This document shows, in pieces, positions 38,265 through 47,090 of a stretch of 64,000 nucleotides of DNA. The stretch lies in assembly GCA_947630795.1 (NCBI GenBank), contig CANRJC010000002.1, positions 86,146-150,145 on the forward strand. Reading direction: 5' to 3'. The first letter of the stretch is position 1; each line of letters starts with the position of its first letter. Below the pieces are notes generated by a model. That model was not told the DNA's origin, did not search any database, and worked only from the letters and a program-made list of their open reading frames with translations. The translations under genes were made by a program, and so were the position numbers. This stretch comes from an uncultured Phascolarctobacterium sp. Its GTDB lineage: Bacteria; Bacillota; Negativicutes; Acidaminococcales; Acidaminococcaceae.

Positions 38265-38492
38265 ATGAAAGAATTAGTGGAAATTATGGCCAGATCTCTT
38301 GTGAATGATCCCGATGCCGTAGAGGTGGAGGAGGAAGTGAGCGGCACCGCCACTATCCTCCGCCTCCATGTTGCCTCGGATGACATGGGCAAGGTCATCG
38401 GCAAACAAGGCCGTATCGCCAAAGCCATCCGTACCGTGATGAAGGCCGTGGCTACCAGAGAAAACGTAAAAGTCATCGTGGAGATCAGCTAG
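38265..38492 (+). CDS. khpA: KH-domain RNA-binding protein KhpA
   Basis: A 75-residue single KH-domain protein. The GxxG loop is in VIGKQGRIAK (about residues 43-52). KhpA binds RNA, usually with KhpB, and affects cell elongation in Gram-positives. The ATG at 38265 follows GAGAGGTG; an upstream in-frame start at 38256 overlaps that site. Standard position between rpsP and rimM. Confidence 0.93.
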   Translation: MKELVEIMARSLVNDPDAVEVEEEVSGTATILRLHVASDDMGKVIGKQGRIAKAIRTVMKAVATRENVKVIVEIS

Positions 38493-38513
38493 AGATAAAA
38501 GGTAGGTACAGCT

Positions 38514-38918
38514 ATGGACAAGATGATAGTAAGGATCCCCGTGGCCTTGAAGGCCAAGGTGACGGAGAACCTGAAAGCGAAGATCATCGGCGATCTGGAG
38601 AGACAGATCAAAGCAATGGAGTCGGACCTGCAGCAATTCGAGGTCCAGGCCAATAAGGCCATGCGTCAGGCCGCAGGCGATCTCAGCGTGCTGCCTGCCC
38701 TGCGGGCCCAGATCGAAGAAGAACGCAGCAAAAGGACCGAGGCCAAAAAGGCAGCCCAAGAACAATTGGAGAGGGCTCGCAGTTTGGTGAACGGCGCCGA
38801 AGTGGGCCACGGCACCTTGGAGCGGACCGTGGAGATCGAAGTGGGCACCGATCTGGAGTCTTTGATGCAGCAGGAGATCGTGCTGGAAGACGGCAAGATC
38901 ATCGCCTTCAGAGAATGA
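38514..38918 (+). CDS. ylqD: YlqD-family protein
   Basis: A 134-residue YlqD protein of unknown function. The middle (residues about 20-95) is predicted coiled coil, rich in Lys, Glu and Gln. It sits between khpA and rimM as in other Firmicutes. Its TGA overlaps the rimM ATG (ATGA), so the two are translationally coupled, which hints at a role near ribosome maturation, though this is inference. Confidence 0.85.
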   Translation: MDKMIVRIPVALKAKVTENLKAKIIGDLERQIKAMESDLQQFEVQANKAMRQAAGDLSVLPALRAQIEEERSKRTEAKKAAQEQLERARSLVNGAEVGHGTLERTVEIEVGTDLESLMQQEIVLEDGKIIAFRE

Positions 38919-39421
38919 GCATGGATAAGCGTATAGTGATAGGTAGGATAGTCGCTCCGCACGGTGTGCGGGGCGATATTCGTATCCTGCCGCTGACGGA
39001 GAGACCGGAACAATTTTTGAGCTTGACTTATCTCCTCCTCCCCGAAGGGCGCAGGCTGACGCTGCAGCACGCCCGCTTTCACAAAAACATGGTGCTGGCA
39101 ACTTGCAAAGAGCTCACCACCATGGACGAAGCGGAAGCGCTGCGGGGGAAAGAAGTCTCTATTTTCGCAGAAGACCTGCCTCCTTTGGCCGAAGGTGAAT
39201 TTTACGTGGCGGACCTTATCGGCCTTGCGGTAGTCGACGAAGAAGGAAGGCCTGTGGGCCGCTTCAAAGAGGTGCTGAGCACCGGCAGCACCGATGTCTA
39301 CGCCGTGGCTGTTACCGACGGGCCGGATGTTTTGCTCCCCGCTCGGGAAGAATTCGTCCGCAGCATCGACTTAAAGGCGAAAAAGATCACGGTGCGGCTG
39401 CCCCGGTGGCTGGACGATTGA
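38915..39421 (+). CDS. rimM: Ribosome maturation factor RimM
   Basis: A 168-residue RimM with the N-terminal RimM domain (IVIGRIVAPHGVRGDIRI) and the C-terminal PRC barrel (FYVADLIGLAVVDEEGRPVG). It assists 30S head assembly by binding uS19. A second ATG at 38921 is also possible. It lies 18 bp before trmD. Confidence 0.94.
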   Translation: MSMDKRIVIGRIVAPHGVRGDIRILPLTERPEQFLSLTYLLLPEGRRLTLQHARFHKNMVLATCKELTTMDEAEALRGKEVSIFAEDLPPLAEGEFYVADLIGLAVVDEEGRPVGRFKEVLSTGSTDVYAVAVTDGPDVLLPAREEFVRSIDLKAKKITVRLPRWLDD

Positions 39422-39439
39422 AAAAGGGAGAGGACGAAG

Positions 39440-40198
39440 ATGCACTTTCTTTTCATCACTCTCTTTCCCGAACAGATAGAGCAGGGCGTGGGCCACAGCA
39501 TTTTGCAGCGGGCCGTGAAAAAAGGCCTCATCACCGTTTCCTGCATCGACCCCCGCAGCTTCACTCACGATAATCACCGCACGGTGGACGACACTCCCTG
39601 CGGCGGCGGCGCCGGTATGGTGCTGAAGCCGGAGCCCTTCGTGGCCGCCATCCGCGCGGCCCGAGAAAAATTGCCGGGGGCGCCGGTGCTGGCCCTCAGC
39701 CCCGCCGGCCCCGTCTTCAAGCAGCAAAAAGCCAAAGAATTGGCCCAAAGCGGCCGGGACCTCATCCTCCTTTGCGGCCACTACGAAGGCTTCGACGAGC
39801 GCATCTATGCTTACACAGACGGCCGCCTCTCTTTAGGCGATTTCGTGGTGACCGGGGGAGAGCTGCCGGCCCTCATCGTTTTAGACGCTGTGGCCCGCCT
39901 GCTGCCCGGGGTGCTGGGCCGGGCAGAGAGCGCCGAAGAAGAAAGTTTTTCGCTGCCGCTTTTGGAATATCCTCAATACACCCGCCCCGTAACTTTCGAA
40001 GGGCGAGAGGTGCCGGAGGTGCTCTTGGGGGGCAACCACGCCCTCATCAAGGGCTGGCGCTTCAAAGAAGCGGTGAAAAATACGCTGCGCTACCGCCCCG
40101 ATCTTCTGCCGGAAAATTTTGCGGAGACTTTAAAAAAGAGCGAGCGCAAACTTTTCGCTCAGGCGTTAGAAGAGATGGCCGAGGAAAAAAGCGAGTGA
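39440..40198 (+). CDS. trmD: tRNA (guanine-N1)-methyltransferase TrmD
   Basis: A 252-residue SPOUT methyltransferase making m1G37 in tRNA. It shows the trefoil-knot motifs LCGHYEGFDERI (about 112-123), SLGDFVVTGGELPAL (about 132-146) and a C-terminal helical domain. In most Firmicutes rplS follows; here the next gene is trkA, so rplS must be elsewhere. A GGGAGAGG site precedes the ATG. Confidence 0.96.
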   Translation: MHFLFITLFPEQIEQGVGHSILQRAVKKGLITVSCIDPRSFTHDNHRTVDDTPCGGGAGMVLKPEPFVAAIRAAREKLPGAPVLALSPAGPVFKQQKAKELAQSGRDLILLCGHYEGFDERIYAYTDGRLSLGDFVVTGGELPALIVLDAVARLLPGVLGRAESAEEESFSLPLLEYPQYTRPVTFEGREVPEVLLGGNHALIKGWRFKEAVKNTLRYRPDLLPENFAETLKKSERKLFAQALEEMAEEKSE

Positions 40199-40297
40199 CA
40201 AGTGCTCGGACGTGAAGCTCAGCGGTGAAGACTGAAGCGGCCGCAGGCTTAGGCAAAAACAGCTGCTTTTTTTAGTCGTCGCCGAAATAATTTTTTG

Positions 40298-40306
40298 TGC
40301 TATAAT
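40298..40306 (+). promoter_or_regulatory. Extended -10 promoter before trkA
   Basis: TGCTATAAT (40298-40306) fits an extended -10 element (TGnTATAAT). No clear -35 is visible. It would start a transcript for trkA-trkH-trkH. Confidence 0.55.
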
Positions 40307-40373
40307 TTAGAGAGAAGAAAAAATTTTTGCCTTATAAATTTTGAAGCACGGTGAGCCGGAAAGGGGCGGGGCA

Positions 40374-41717
40374 ATGCGCATCGTTATCGCCGGAGCAGGC
40401 AAATTGGGCTACAACATCGCCCAATTGCTGACAGAAGAACAATTCGACGTGGTAGTGATAGAGAGCGACCCGGCGCGAAAAAGCATCGTGCAGGGCAACT
40501 TAGACGTTTTGGCCATCGAGGGCAATTCCTGCAGCCCCTACATCTACGAAGACCCCGATGTGGCCGGGGCCGACGTGCTCATCGCCTGCACCGACAGCGA
40601 CGAAGTGAACATGGTGACCTGCCTCATGGCCAAGGCCCACGGCATCAGCCACACCGCCGCCCGCATCCGCAACGTGGAATATACGGTCCACGCTCCCGAG
40701 ATGCTGAACAAAGACATGAAGGTAGACCTCATCCTCAACCCCGAGAGGATCACTGCCTTGGAGATAGACCACATTTTGATGACTCCTTCCGCCCTCAACA
40801 TCGACGAATTCGCCGGCGGCAGAGTGAGGATGCTGGAGACGAAACTGGGGGAGACCTCTCCCTACATCAAGCAGACCCTCAGGGAGCTGACCCTGCCCCC
40901 GGATATTTTGGTGGCCATGGTCTTTCGCGACCATCAAATGATGATACCGGGCGGCGACGACATGCTGCTGCCCGATGACAACGTCTACTTCGTAGGCAAA
41001 GAAGAAGCCATTTCAAAATTGGAAAGATCTTTCATCAATGTCTACGACAAGATCGAGCGGGCCCTCATCATCGGGGCCGGCCGCACCGGCCGCTTTTTGG
41101 CGCCTATGTTGGAGGAGCAGGGCCTGCAGCTGAAAGTGATCGAAAAAGACAAAGAGCGTTGCCAGCTGCTGGCCTCCCGTTTGAAGAGAGGGCTCGTTCT
41201 GTGCGGCGACGGCACCGACATCGACCTGCTCACCGAAGAAGGGGTGAGCGAGGCGGACGTGGTCATCTGCCTCACGGAAGACGATAAATTGAACCTGCTG
41301 CTGGCCCTTTTGGCCAAGCATTTGGGCGCCAAGCGCACCATCGTGCGGGTGGCCCACAACGAATACATCGAATTGATGGAGAAGGTGGGGGTAGACATCG
41401 TCCTCTCTTCCCGCCTCCTCAGCATCGGCGAAGTGCTGCGCTTCGTCCGCAAAGGGGGCATCGTCTCCGTTTCCCTTTTGGAAGGGGCTCAGGCCCAGGC
41501 CATCGAGCTCATCGTAGGCAAGGGAGCGGCTGCGGAAGGAAAGCAGCTGATGGAGCTGGCGCTGCCCAAAGAGAGCCTCATCTGCGCCGTCGTGCGAGGC
41601 GACGAAGTGATCATCCCCAACGGCCGCACTTTTATGCAGGCCGGCGACAGGATAATTTTTTTGGTGAAGAGCGATCTTGCCAAGAATACGGTAAAAATTT
41701 TCGACGGCAGAGAGTGA
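40374..41717 (+). CDS. trkA: Trk system potassium uptake protein TrkA
   Basis: A 447-residue cytoplasmic gating subunit with two RCK repeats. Each has a nucleotide-binding TrkA_N domain (GAGKLG near residue 7 and GAGRTG near 231) and a TrkA_C domain. It binds NAD(H)/ATP and controls the TrkH pore. The ATG at 40374 is used because the longer frame (to 40341) lacks a site. Two trkH genes follow directly (3 bp and 3 bp apart). Confidence 0.94.
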   Translation: MRIVIAGAGKLGYNIAQLLTEEQFDVVVIESDPARKSIVQGNLDVLAIEGNSCSPYIYEDPDVAGADVLIACTDSDEVNMVTCLMAKAHGISHTAARIRNVEYTVHAPEMLNKDMKVDLILNPERITALEIDHILMTPSALNIDEFAGGRVRMLETKLGETSPYIKQTLRELTLPPDILVAMVFRDHQMMIPGGDDMLLPDDNVYFVGKEEAISKLERSFINVYDKIERALIIGAGRTGRFLAPMLEEQGLQLKVIEKDKERCQLLASRLKRGLVLCGDGTDIDLLTEEGVSEADVVICLTEDDKLNLLLALLAKHLGAKRTIVRVAHNEYIELMEKVGVDIVLSSRLLSIGEVLRFVRKGGIVSVSLLEGAQAQAIELIVGKGAAAEGKQLMELALPKESLICAVVRGDEVIIPNGRTFMQAGDRIIFLVKSDLAKNTVKIFDGRE

Positions 41718-41720
41718 CCT

Positions 41721-43181
41721 ATGGATATCAGATCGGTGCTGCGGCTCTTAGGCAATCTCAGCGGTGCTTTTTGCGCCGTGCTGCTGGTGCCTTTGGCGGC
41801 CGCGCTCATCAGAGACAGAGCTAACGTGGGGGTGTTTGCCGCCACGCTTTTGGTGAGCCTCTTGATGACCCTCTTCTTCAAAGCCTGCGGCAGCAACAAA
41901 AGAGTGGGGCGCCTCAGGGTGCGGGAAGCGGTGGCCGTCTTGGGCTGCGGCTGGCTCTACGTGTGCGCCATGGGGGCTCTGCCTTATTTTTTCAGCGGCA
42001 TCATGGACCCCATCACCTGCGTTTTCGAAAGCGTGGCCGGCTTCACCACCACCGGCATCACCACGGTGGATTCCTACAGCCGATTCCCCGACAGCATCTT
42101 GGTGTGGCGCTGCCTCACTCATTGGTTCGGGGGCATAGGGGTCATCATGCTCTTCATCACCATCATGCCTCAAATGACCGGCAGCACCGGCTATCTTTTC
42201 AACACCGAGCAATCGGGCGGCATGGGGGAGCGCACTCTGCCCCGCATCAAAGAGTCGGCGATGATGCTGCTTTTCGTGTACGGCGGCCTCATCCTCATCG
42301 AGATCTTTTTGCTTTTGGCGGTGGGGCTCGATCCCTATCGTTCCGTCAATTTGGCCGTGGCCACGATGGCTACCGGCGGCTTTTCTTTTTATCACGATTC
42401 TTTGGTGGCTTTCGATTCCGTTCCCATAGAAGTGATCTGCATCGTCTTCATGATCATCGCCAGCACCAATTTCTCCCTCTTTTATAAATTGTGGCACGCC
42501 GATTGGCAAAAATTGGCCAAAGACGTAGAGTATCGCTGTTATCTTGGGGTGTTGGCGGCGGCAGCCGCAGCCCTCACCGCCGATCTCTATTTCAGGGGCA
42601 CCATGAAAACTTTCGGCGACGCTTTAAAATACGGCATCTTTCAGGCTGTCTCTTTCGGCAGCACCACCGGCTTTGCCAGCGCCGACTACTGTCAATGGTC
42701 GGGCTTTGCTCAATACGTCCTCTTTTTGTTGATGTTCGTGGGCGGCTGCAGCGGCTCCACCGCCGGAGGCATCAAGATCATCCGCCTGCTGATCTTGTTG
42801 AAGGCTGCCTGGTCCGAATTGCTCCACGCTCTGCACCCCCAGATGGTGCAGGTGGTGAGAGTAGGGGGGAGGGTCATCGACTCCCGCACCGTGGGCAACG
42901 TCACCCGCTTTTTCTTCCTATATATATTCGCCTTCATCGTGCTGTCCGCCCTCATCTCGCTGTGCGGCTTCTCTATGATGGACAGCATGGGCGTCATCGC
43001 TGCCACCTTGAGCAGCGTGGGCGCGGCCTTCGGCGCTTTGGGCCCCACCCAAAGCTATGCCGTCCTTTCCGGCTTCGGCCGCGTCATCATCATCATCTCC
43101 ATGCTGCTGGGCCGTTTGGAGATCTTCACCTTGCTGGTGCTGCTGCGGTCCGACTTCTGGGGCGAGAGCAGGAACTGGTAG
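41721..43181 (+). CDS. trkH: Trk potassium transporter TrkH, first copy
   Basis: A 486-residue K+ channel-like protein with about 10-12 membrane helices and four pore loops, seen as VAGFTTTGITT (about 107), ATMATGGFS (about 216), SFGSTTGFASADY (about 311) and a fourth weaker loop, SVGAAFGALGP, near the C-terminus. It acts with TrkA from the same operon. The next gene is a second trkH sharing the same plan but clearly diverged, so the duplication is old. Confidence 0.94.
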   Translation: MDIRSVLRLLGNLSGAFCAVLLVPLAAALIRDRANVGVFAATLLVSLLMTLFFKACGSNKRVGRLRVREAVAVLGCGWLYVCAMGALPYFFSGIMDPITCVFESVAGFTTTGITTVDSYSRFPDSILVWRCLTHWFGGIGVIMLFITIMPQMTGSTGYLFNTEQSGGMGERTLPRIKESAMMLLFVYGGLILIEIFLLLAVGLDPYRSVNLAVATMATGGFSFYHDSLVAFDSVPIEVICIVFMIIASTNFSLFYKLWHADWQKLAKDVEYRCYLGVLAAAAAALTADLYFRGTMKTFGDALKYGIFQAVSFGSTTGFASADYCQWSGFAQYVLFLLMFVGGCSGSTAGGIKIIRLLILLKAAWSELLHALHPQMVQVVRVGGRVIDSRTVGNVTRFFFLYIFAFIVLSALISLCGFSMMDSMGVIAATLSSVGAAFGALGPTQSYAVLSGFGRVIIIISMLLGRLEIFTLLVLLRSDFWGESRNW

Positions 43182-43184
43182 CTT

Positions 43185-44639
43185 ATGAACTACGGTCTCA
43201 TCAAATTCGTGCTGGCTCATATCTGTTACGGCGCGGCCTGTGCCCTGGGGCTGCCTCTGGCCGTGGCCGCCTATTTCGGCGAAGATGCGTGGGTGCCGGC
43301 CCTCTGCTGCTTTTTGAGCTGGCTCTTGGGCCGCTTTTTGCTGCGCTCTTCAAACGTTTCTTCTTGGCAGGAAGTGAATTTGCGGGAGGGCATGTTCATC
43401 GTGGTCTTCGGCGGGCTGCTCATCTCTTTTTTGGGAGCGCTGCCTTATTTGATCGCCGGTCTTTTGGGGCCGATGGATGCGCTTTTCGAGAGCATCTCCG
43501 GCTTCACCACCACGGGAGCCACGGTCTTCAAAAAGATCGACGGCCTGCCGGCCTACATCCTTTTTTGGCGCAGCCTCACCAATTGGCTGGGGGGCATCAG
43601 CATCATCAGCGTCTTCGTGGCGGTGCTGCCTCAATTGGCCAAGAGCGGCGCCTATCTTTTCAACGCCGAAGCCGAAGACAGCAGAGAAGTGCGTTTCTTG
43701 CCCCGCAGCCGCTCGACGGTCACCGCAGTCTTTTATATTTATGTGATGCTCACCATCATCTTGGTGGGCTGCTTGGTGCTGGCGGGGCTCAGCAAGTTCG
43801 ACGCCGTGAATTACGCCCTTTCTACCATCTCCACCGGCGGCTTCGCCCCTCACACTTACAGCGTCGGTTATCTGCAGAGCCCGGGGATAGAGCTGGTGCT
43901 GGCGGTGTTCATGATCTTGGCGGGAGGCAACTTCGCCCTCTATTATTACGTCAGCCTCAACGATTTCAGCGTTATCAAACACAATATAGAATTCAAAGTA
44001 TATTTGGCAGCCATAGGCGCGGCCACCCTCTTCATCGCCGCCGATCTGGTGCGAGTGGGGGACTTCGGCCTTGCGGACGCTTTGCGCCATGCCTTTTTTC
44101 AGGCTGCCTCTTTTTGCACCACCACAGGGTTTGCTTCCCGCAATTACGACGAATGGCCCGCTTTTTCCAAAATGATCCTGGCGGCCCTTTTCCTCTTGGG
44201 CGGCTGCAGCGGCTCTACGGCGGGAGGCATCAAAGTGAACCGCCTCATCGTTTTGGTGAAGAGCGTGGCGGCAGAATTGCGCCGCACCCTTCATCCCCGC
44301 ATGCTGCTGAGCATAACCTATCAGGGGAAGACTTTGCACGACAACACGGTGATCTACATCAGCCGTTTCTTTTTCATCTATATCTTCATCGGCGCCGTGT
44401 TCACTTTGGGTCTGACGGCGGTGGGCCTTTCCATGGAAGACGCCCTCTTTGGGGTCTTCGCCTGCCTGGCCAGCCTGGGGCCGGCCTTCGGCAGCATCGG
44501 CGTGGCCGCCACCTATGCTCAGGTGCCGGTCTTCGGCAAATTTTTGCTGGCCTTGGCCATGCTCATCGGCCGCGTGGAACTGATCATGGCGCTGGTGCTG
44601 CTGCGCAGAGAATATTGGCGGGGCACCAGGCATTGGTAA
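43185..44639 (+). CDS. trkH: Trk potassium transporter TrkH, second copy
   Basis: A 484-residue TrkH paralogue with pore loops ISGFTTTGATVF (about 101), STISTGGFAPH (about 216), SFCTTTGFASRNY (about 307) and LASLGPAFGSIG (about 430). Start ATG 43185, three bases after the preceding stop. Two TrkH subunits sharing one TrkA suggest alternative pores (for example different K+/Na+ preference) or a heteromeric channel. Confidence 0.93.
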   Translation: MNYGLIKFVLAHICYGAACALGLPLAVAAYFGEDAWVPALCCFLSWLLGRFLLRSSNVSSWQEVNLREGMFIVVFGGLLISFLGALPYLIAGLLGPMDALFESISGFTTTGATVFKKIDGLPAYILFWRSLTNWLGGISIISVFVAVLPQLAKSGAYLFNAEAEDSREVRFLPRSRSTVTAVFYIYVMLTIILVGCLVLAGLSKFDAVNYALSTISTGGFAPHTYSVGYLQSPGIELVLAVFMILAGGNFALYYYVSLNDFSVIKHNIEFKVYLAAIGAATLFIAADLVRVGDFGLADALRHAFFQAASFCTTTGFASRNYDEWPAFSKMILAALFLLGGCSGSTAGGIKVNRLIVLVKSVAAELRRTLHPRMLLSITYQGKTLHDNTVIYISRFFFIYIFIGAVFTLGLTAVGLSMEDALFGVFACLASLGPAFGSIGVAATYAQVPVFGKFLLALAMLIGRVELIMALVLLRREYWRGTRHW

Positions 44640-44759
44640 AAGAAAAAGTCACGGGCAAAAGAAGCGTCTGTGATAAAAATATTTTGCGCGTTTTACATGG
44701 TACGCCCGTGATTTATACAAGCTCAATGAGCGGCGTGCTAAAAAAGAGAGGGGAAGAGC
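44640..44759. promoter_or_regulatory. Inverted repeat between trkH and larA
   Basis: TCACGGGC (44649-44656) and GCCCGTGA (44704-44711) form a perfect 8-bp inverted repeat around an A/T-rich core, followed by TTTATA. It could be a terminator-like hairpin for the trk operon or an operator for larA. Confidence 0.4.
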
Positions 44760-46067
44760 ATGTATTACAGCATCGAGCTGCCCATAGGCAAAAGAACGGA
44801 AAGAGCAAAGGTCCCCGCCGAACACATCCTCTATGATCTGAAAGGCAAGGAGACAGCACTGCGGTGGCCCTCCGTCGCCGCAGCCGCGGCTTGGGCCTTG
44901 GAGCAGCCCATCGACAGCCCGCCTCTTGACGAGATAGTTCATGCAGGCGAAAAGATCTGCATCGTGGTCAGCGACATCACCCGCTTGTGCGGCACCGCCG
45001 AATTTTTGCCGGTGCTTTTGAAATATCTTCGCGAAAAATGCGGCGCGAAAAGAGAAGACATCACCATCCTCACGGCCTTGGGCACTCATCGGCCCCACAC
45101 GCAGGAAGAAGATGCCTTGGTGTGCGGCAAAGAGATAGCCGAAAATTACCGCATCGTACAGCACGCTTCTAAAGACGACGAACAGTTGGTCTATGTGGGC
45201 ACCACTTCTTTCGGCACAGAGGTGCGCTTGAACAGGGCGGTGACAGAGGCGGACCGAGTGATCATCACCGGGGCGGTCACTCTCCATCCCTTCGCCGGTT
45301 TCGGGGGCGGCCGCAAAGCCATCATGCCGGGCGTGGCGGCCTATGAGACCATCATGGCTAACCATCGCATGACCTTGGCTGCCGAGGCGGGAGGAGGCTG
45401 CAACGCCAAGGCCGACTGCGGCCTTTTGGAAGACAATCCCGTTAACCTGGACATGATCGAAGGTTGCCGTCTTATCGAGCCGGACTTTTTGCTGAACACG
45501 GTCTATACCCCCGAAGGGCAGCTTTACGAAGCGGTGGCGGGCCATTGGTACAGCGCTTGGCGCAAAGGCTGCGACGATCTTTTGGCTCTCTCCGGCGTGC
45601 CTATAGCAGAGCAGGCGGACGTGGTCTTCGCTTCCGCCGGCGGTTACCCCAAAGACATCAACCTTTATCAGGGCGTGAAATGCTTCATGAACGCCGTCTT
45701 CGCCGTGAAGAAAGGGGGCATCCTCATCGCCGCTTTAGACTGCGAAGACATCAAAGAGCCGGCCATCTTCAGCGATTGGTTCGGCGAAAAGAACTTGGCT
45801 CGTTTAGAGCAGGCGGTGCGGGACGACTTCACCATCCCCGGCTTCGTGGCCTATAAGAGCCGCTGCATAGCCGATTCTCTCACCGCTTATTTGGTGACCC
45901 GCCCGGAAAATTTCGGCTTCGTGGAAAAGACGGGGCTGCGGCCCTGCGCCTCTTTGGAAGAAGCGTGGGCGTTGGCGCAAAAAGAGCTGGCCCAGCGAGG
46001 CCAAGACGACTACACGATCACGGTGATGAGCCACGGCAGCGCCACCTTGCCGCTCTTGCAAAAATAG
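44760..46067 (+). CDS. larA: Nickel-dependent lactate racemase family protein LarA
   Basis: A 435-residue LarA. The residues that matter in the Lactobacillus plantarum enzyme are all present with an offset of two: His110 (GTHRPH), His176 (TLHPFAG), Lys186 (GGGRKAIMPG, which carries the nickel pincer cofactor) and His202 (ANHRM). It interconverts D- and L-lactate or a related 2-hydroxyacid. The cofactor biosynthesis genes larB, larC and larE are not in the window. The gene stands alone with a GAGGGGAAGAG site upstream. Confidence 0.9.
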   Translation: MYYSIELPIGKRTERAKVPAEHILYDLKGKETALRWPSVAAAAAWALEQPIDSPPLDEIVHAGEKICIVVSDITRLCGTAEFLPVLLKYLREKCGAKREDITILTALGTHRPHTQEEDALVCGKEIAENYRIVQHASKDDEQLVYVGTTSFGTEVRLNRAVTEADRVIITGAVTLHPFAGFGGGRKAIMPGVAAYETIMANHRMTLAAEAGGGCNAKADCGLLEDNPVNLDMIEGCRLIEPDFLLNTVYTPEGQLYEAVAGHWYSAWRKGCDDLLALSGVPIAEQADVVFASAGGYPKDINLYQGVKCFMNAVFAVKKGGILIAALDCEDIKEPAIFSDWFGEKNLARLEQAVRDDFTIPGFVAYKSRCIADSLTAYLVTRPENFGFVEKTGLRPCASLEEAWALAQKELAQRGQDDYTITVMSHGSATLPLLQK

Positions 46068-46079
46068 TATGCTATAAGC

Positions 46080-46245
46080 TGCTTGACATCGAGCTTGCCG
46101 AAATAAAGCAAGGCGCCCGCACACTGAGCTTGTGGAAGAGAAGTACAAGGCGCCCGCACACTGAGCCTGTCCCGGGCTTCCTCAGCTCGATCATATAAAT
46201 CAGCTGAATGTCCAAGAGGAAGGAAGCGTTAGGGTGCCACTCTCA
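46080..46245. repeat. Interspersed palindromic repeat, copy 5 (two partial units)
   Basis: CAAGGCGCCCGCACACTGAG occurs twice about 41 bp apart, followed by CCCGGGCTTCCTCAGCTCGA, an A/T-rich palindrome (GATCATATAAATCAGCT) and GGAAGCGTTAGGGTGCC. The rest of the gap up to 46349 holds a short GC hairpin and no gene. Confidence 0.7.
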
Positions 46246-46349
46246 TCGTCGAACGTTCAGAGAAGAGCAGTGCAGGCGAGTGTCCATGCAAAAACAAATA
46301 TCGAGGCGGCTGCGAGGCCGCCTCTTTCGTTTGCGTTAAGCTCACATTC

Positions 46350-46401
46350 TGTCAACTTACAGCAAAATACGGTTGACAAATCTTGCCCGGTGCTCTATAA
46401 T
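46350..46401 (+). promoter_or_regulatory. bioY promoter with BirA-type operator
   Basis: Consensus TTGACA (46373-46378), 17-bp spacer, TATAAT (46396-46401). The inverted repeat TGTCAAC (46350-46356)-N15-GTTGACA (46372-46378) overlaps the -35 and fits the biotin repressor site (TGTNAAC-N15-GTTNACA). Repression by biotin-bound BirA is expected. Confidence 0.85.
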
Positions 46402-46438
46402 CAAGGCGTGTGCAAAACGCAAAGGGAGGATGAAGAGC

Positions 46439-46981
46439 ATGGAGCACGGCGGCGATATCAAAGGGATGACCAAGGTGGCGTTGATGGTGGCGGTGAACTG
46501 CGTCGCCGCCTATATTTTCGTGCCTCTGCCTTTCACTCTTTCGCCCATCTCTATTTTGCCTTTGACGGTGAACCTCACCGGTTTCATTTTGACGGTGCGG
46601 CAGGCCTTCTTCACTTTGACGGCCTACATCTTGCTGGGCTTGGCGGGCCTGCCGGTCTTGAGCGCCGGCGCCGCCGGCCCCGGCTACATCTTCGGGCCCT
46701 TGGGGGGCTACTACTTCGGCTTTTTGCTGACGGCGGTGACCATGGCCTATTTGAAGAAAAAAACTTACGATTTTCGCCAATATGCTCTGATCGGCGTCTG
46801 CGTGGGCGTGCCTTTGACCCTTCTGTGCGGGGCGGGGCAGCTGATGCTTTTGACGGACATCGGCAGAGTGAAGGCCTTTTTGATCGGCATGGTCACCTTC
46901 TTGCCTTTGGACGCGGTGAAGGCGGTGGCCGCCGCCTACTTGGCCGGCCCGATCTTGCGCTACACTCAAAGCGAGAGATAA
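46439..46981 (+). CDS. bioY: Biotin transporter BioY
   Basis: A 180-residue S component of a biotin ECF transporter with about six membrane helices; the family motif GxxGxxxGPxxGYxFG is seen in GPGYIFGPLGGYYFG (about 80-94). The ATG at 46439 lies 9 nt after AGGGAGG. The promoter carries a BirA-type operator. No EcfAAT genes are nearby, so it either uses a shared energising module or works alone. A bidirectional terminator follows at 47048. Confidence 0.93.
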   Translation: MEHGGDIKGMTKVALMVAVNCVAAYIFVPLPFTLSPISILPLTVNLTGFILTVRQAFFTLTAYILLGLAGLPVLSAGAAGPGYIFGPLGGYYFGFLLTAVTMAYLKKKTYDFRQYALIGVCVGVPLTLLCGAGQLMLLTDIGRVKAFLIGMVTFLPLDAVKAVAAAYLAGPILRYTQSER

Positions 46982-47047
46982 AAAACAAAAGCTCTCGAAA
47001 AAAGCTCTTGCGAGCAAGATCAAGCAAAAAATATTTTGAGCATGAAA

Positions 47048-47072
47048 AAAGCCCTGCCTTTAGCAGGGCTTT
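47048..47072. terminator. Bidirectional terminator between bioY and hicB
   Basis: Perfect hairpin AAAGCCCTGC-CTTTA-GCAGGGCTTT with A and T runs on either side; it serves the two convergent genes. Confidence 0.85.
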
Positions 47073-47090
47073 AATGTTTATATTCAAAAA

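Noticed and set aside
42491..44836. 781-codon open frame overlapping both trkH genes
   Set aside because: Arg/His/Pro-rich out-of-frame translation of the TrkH coding sequence; it spans two real genes.
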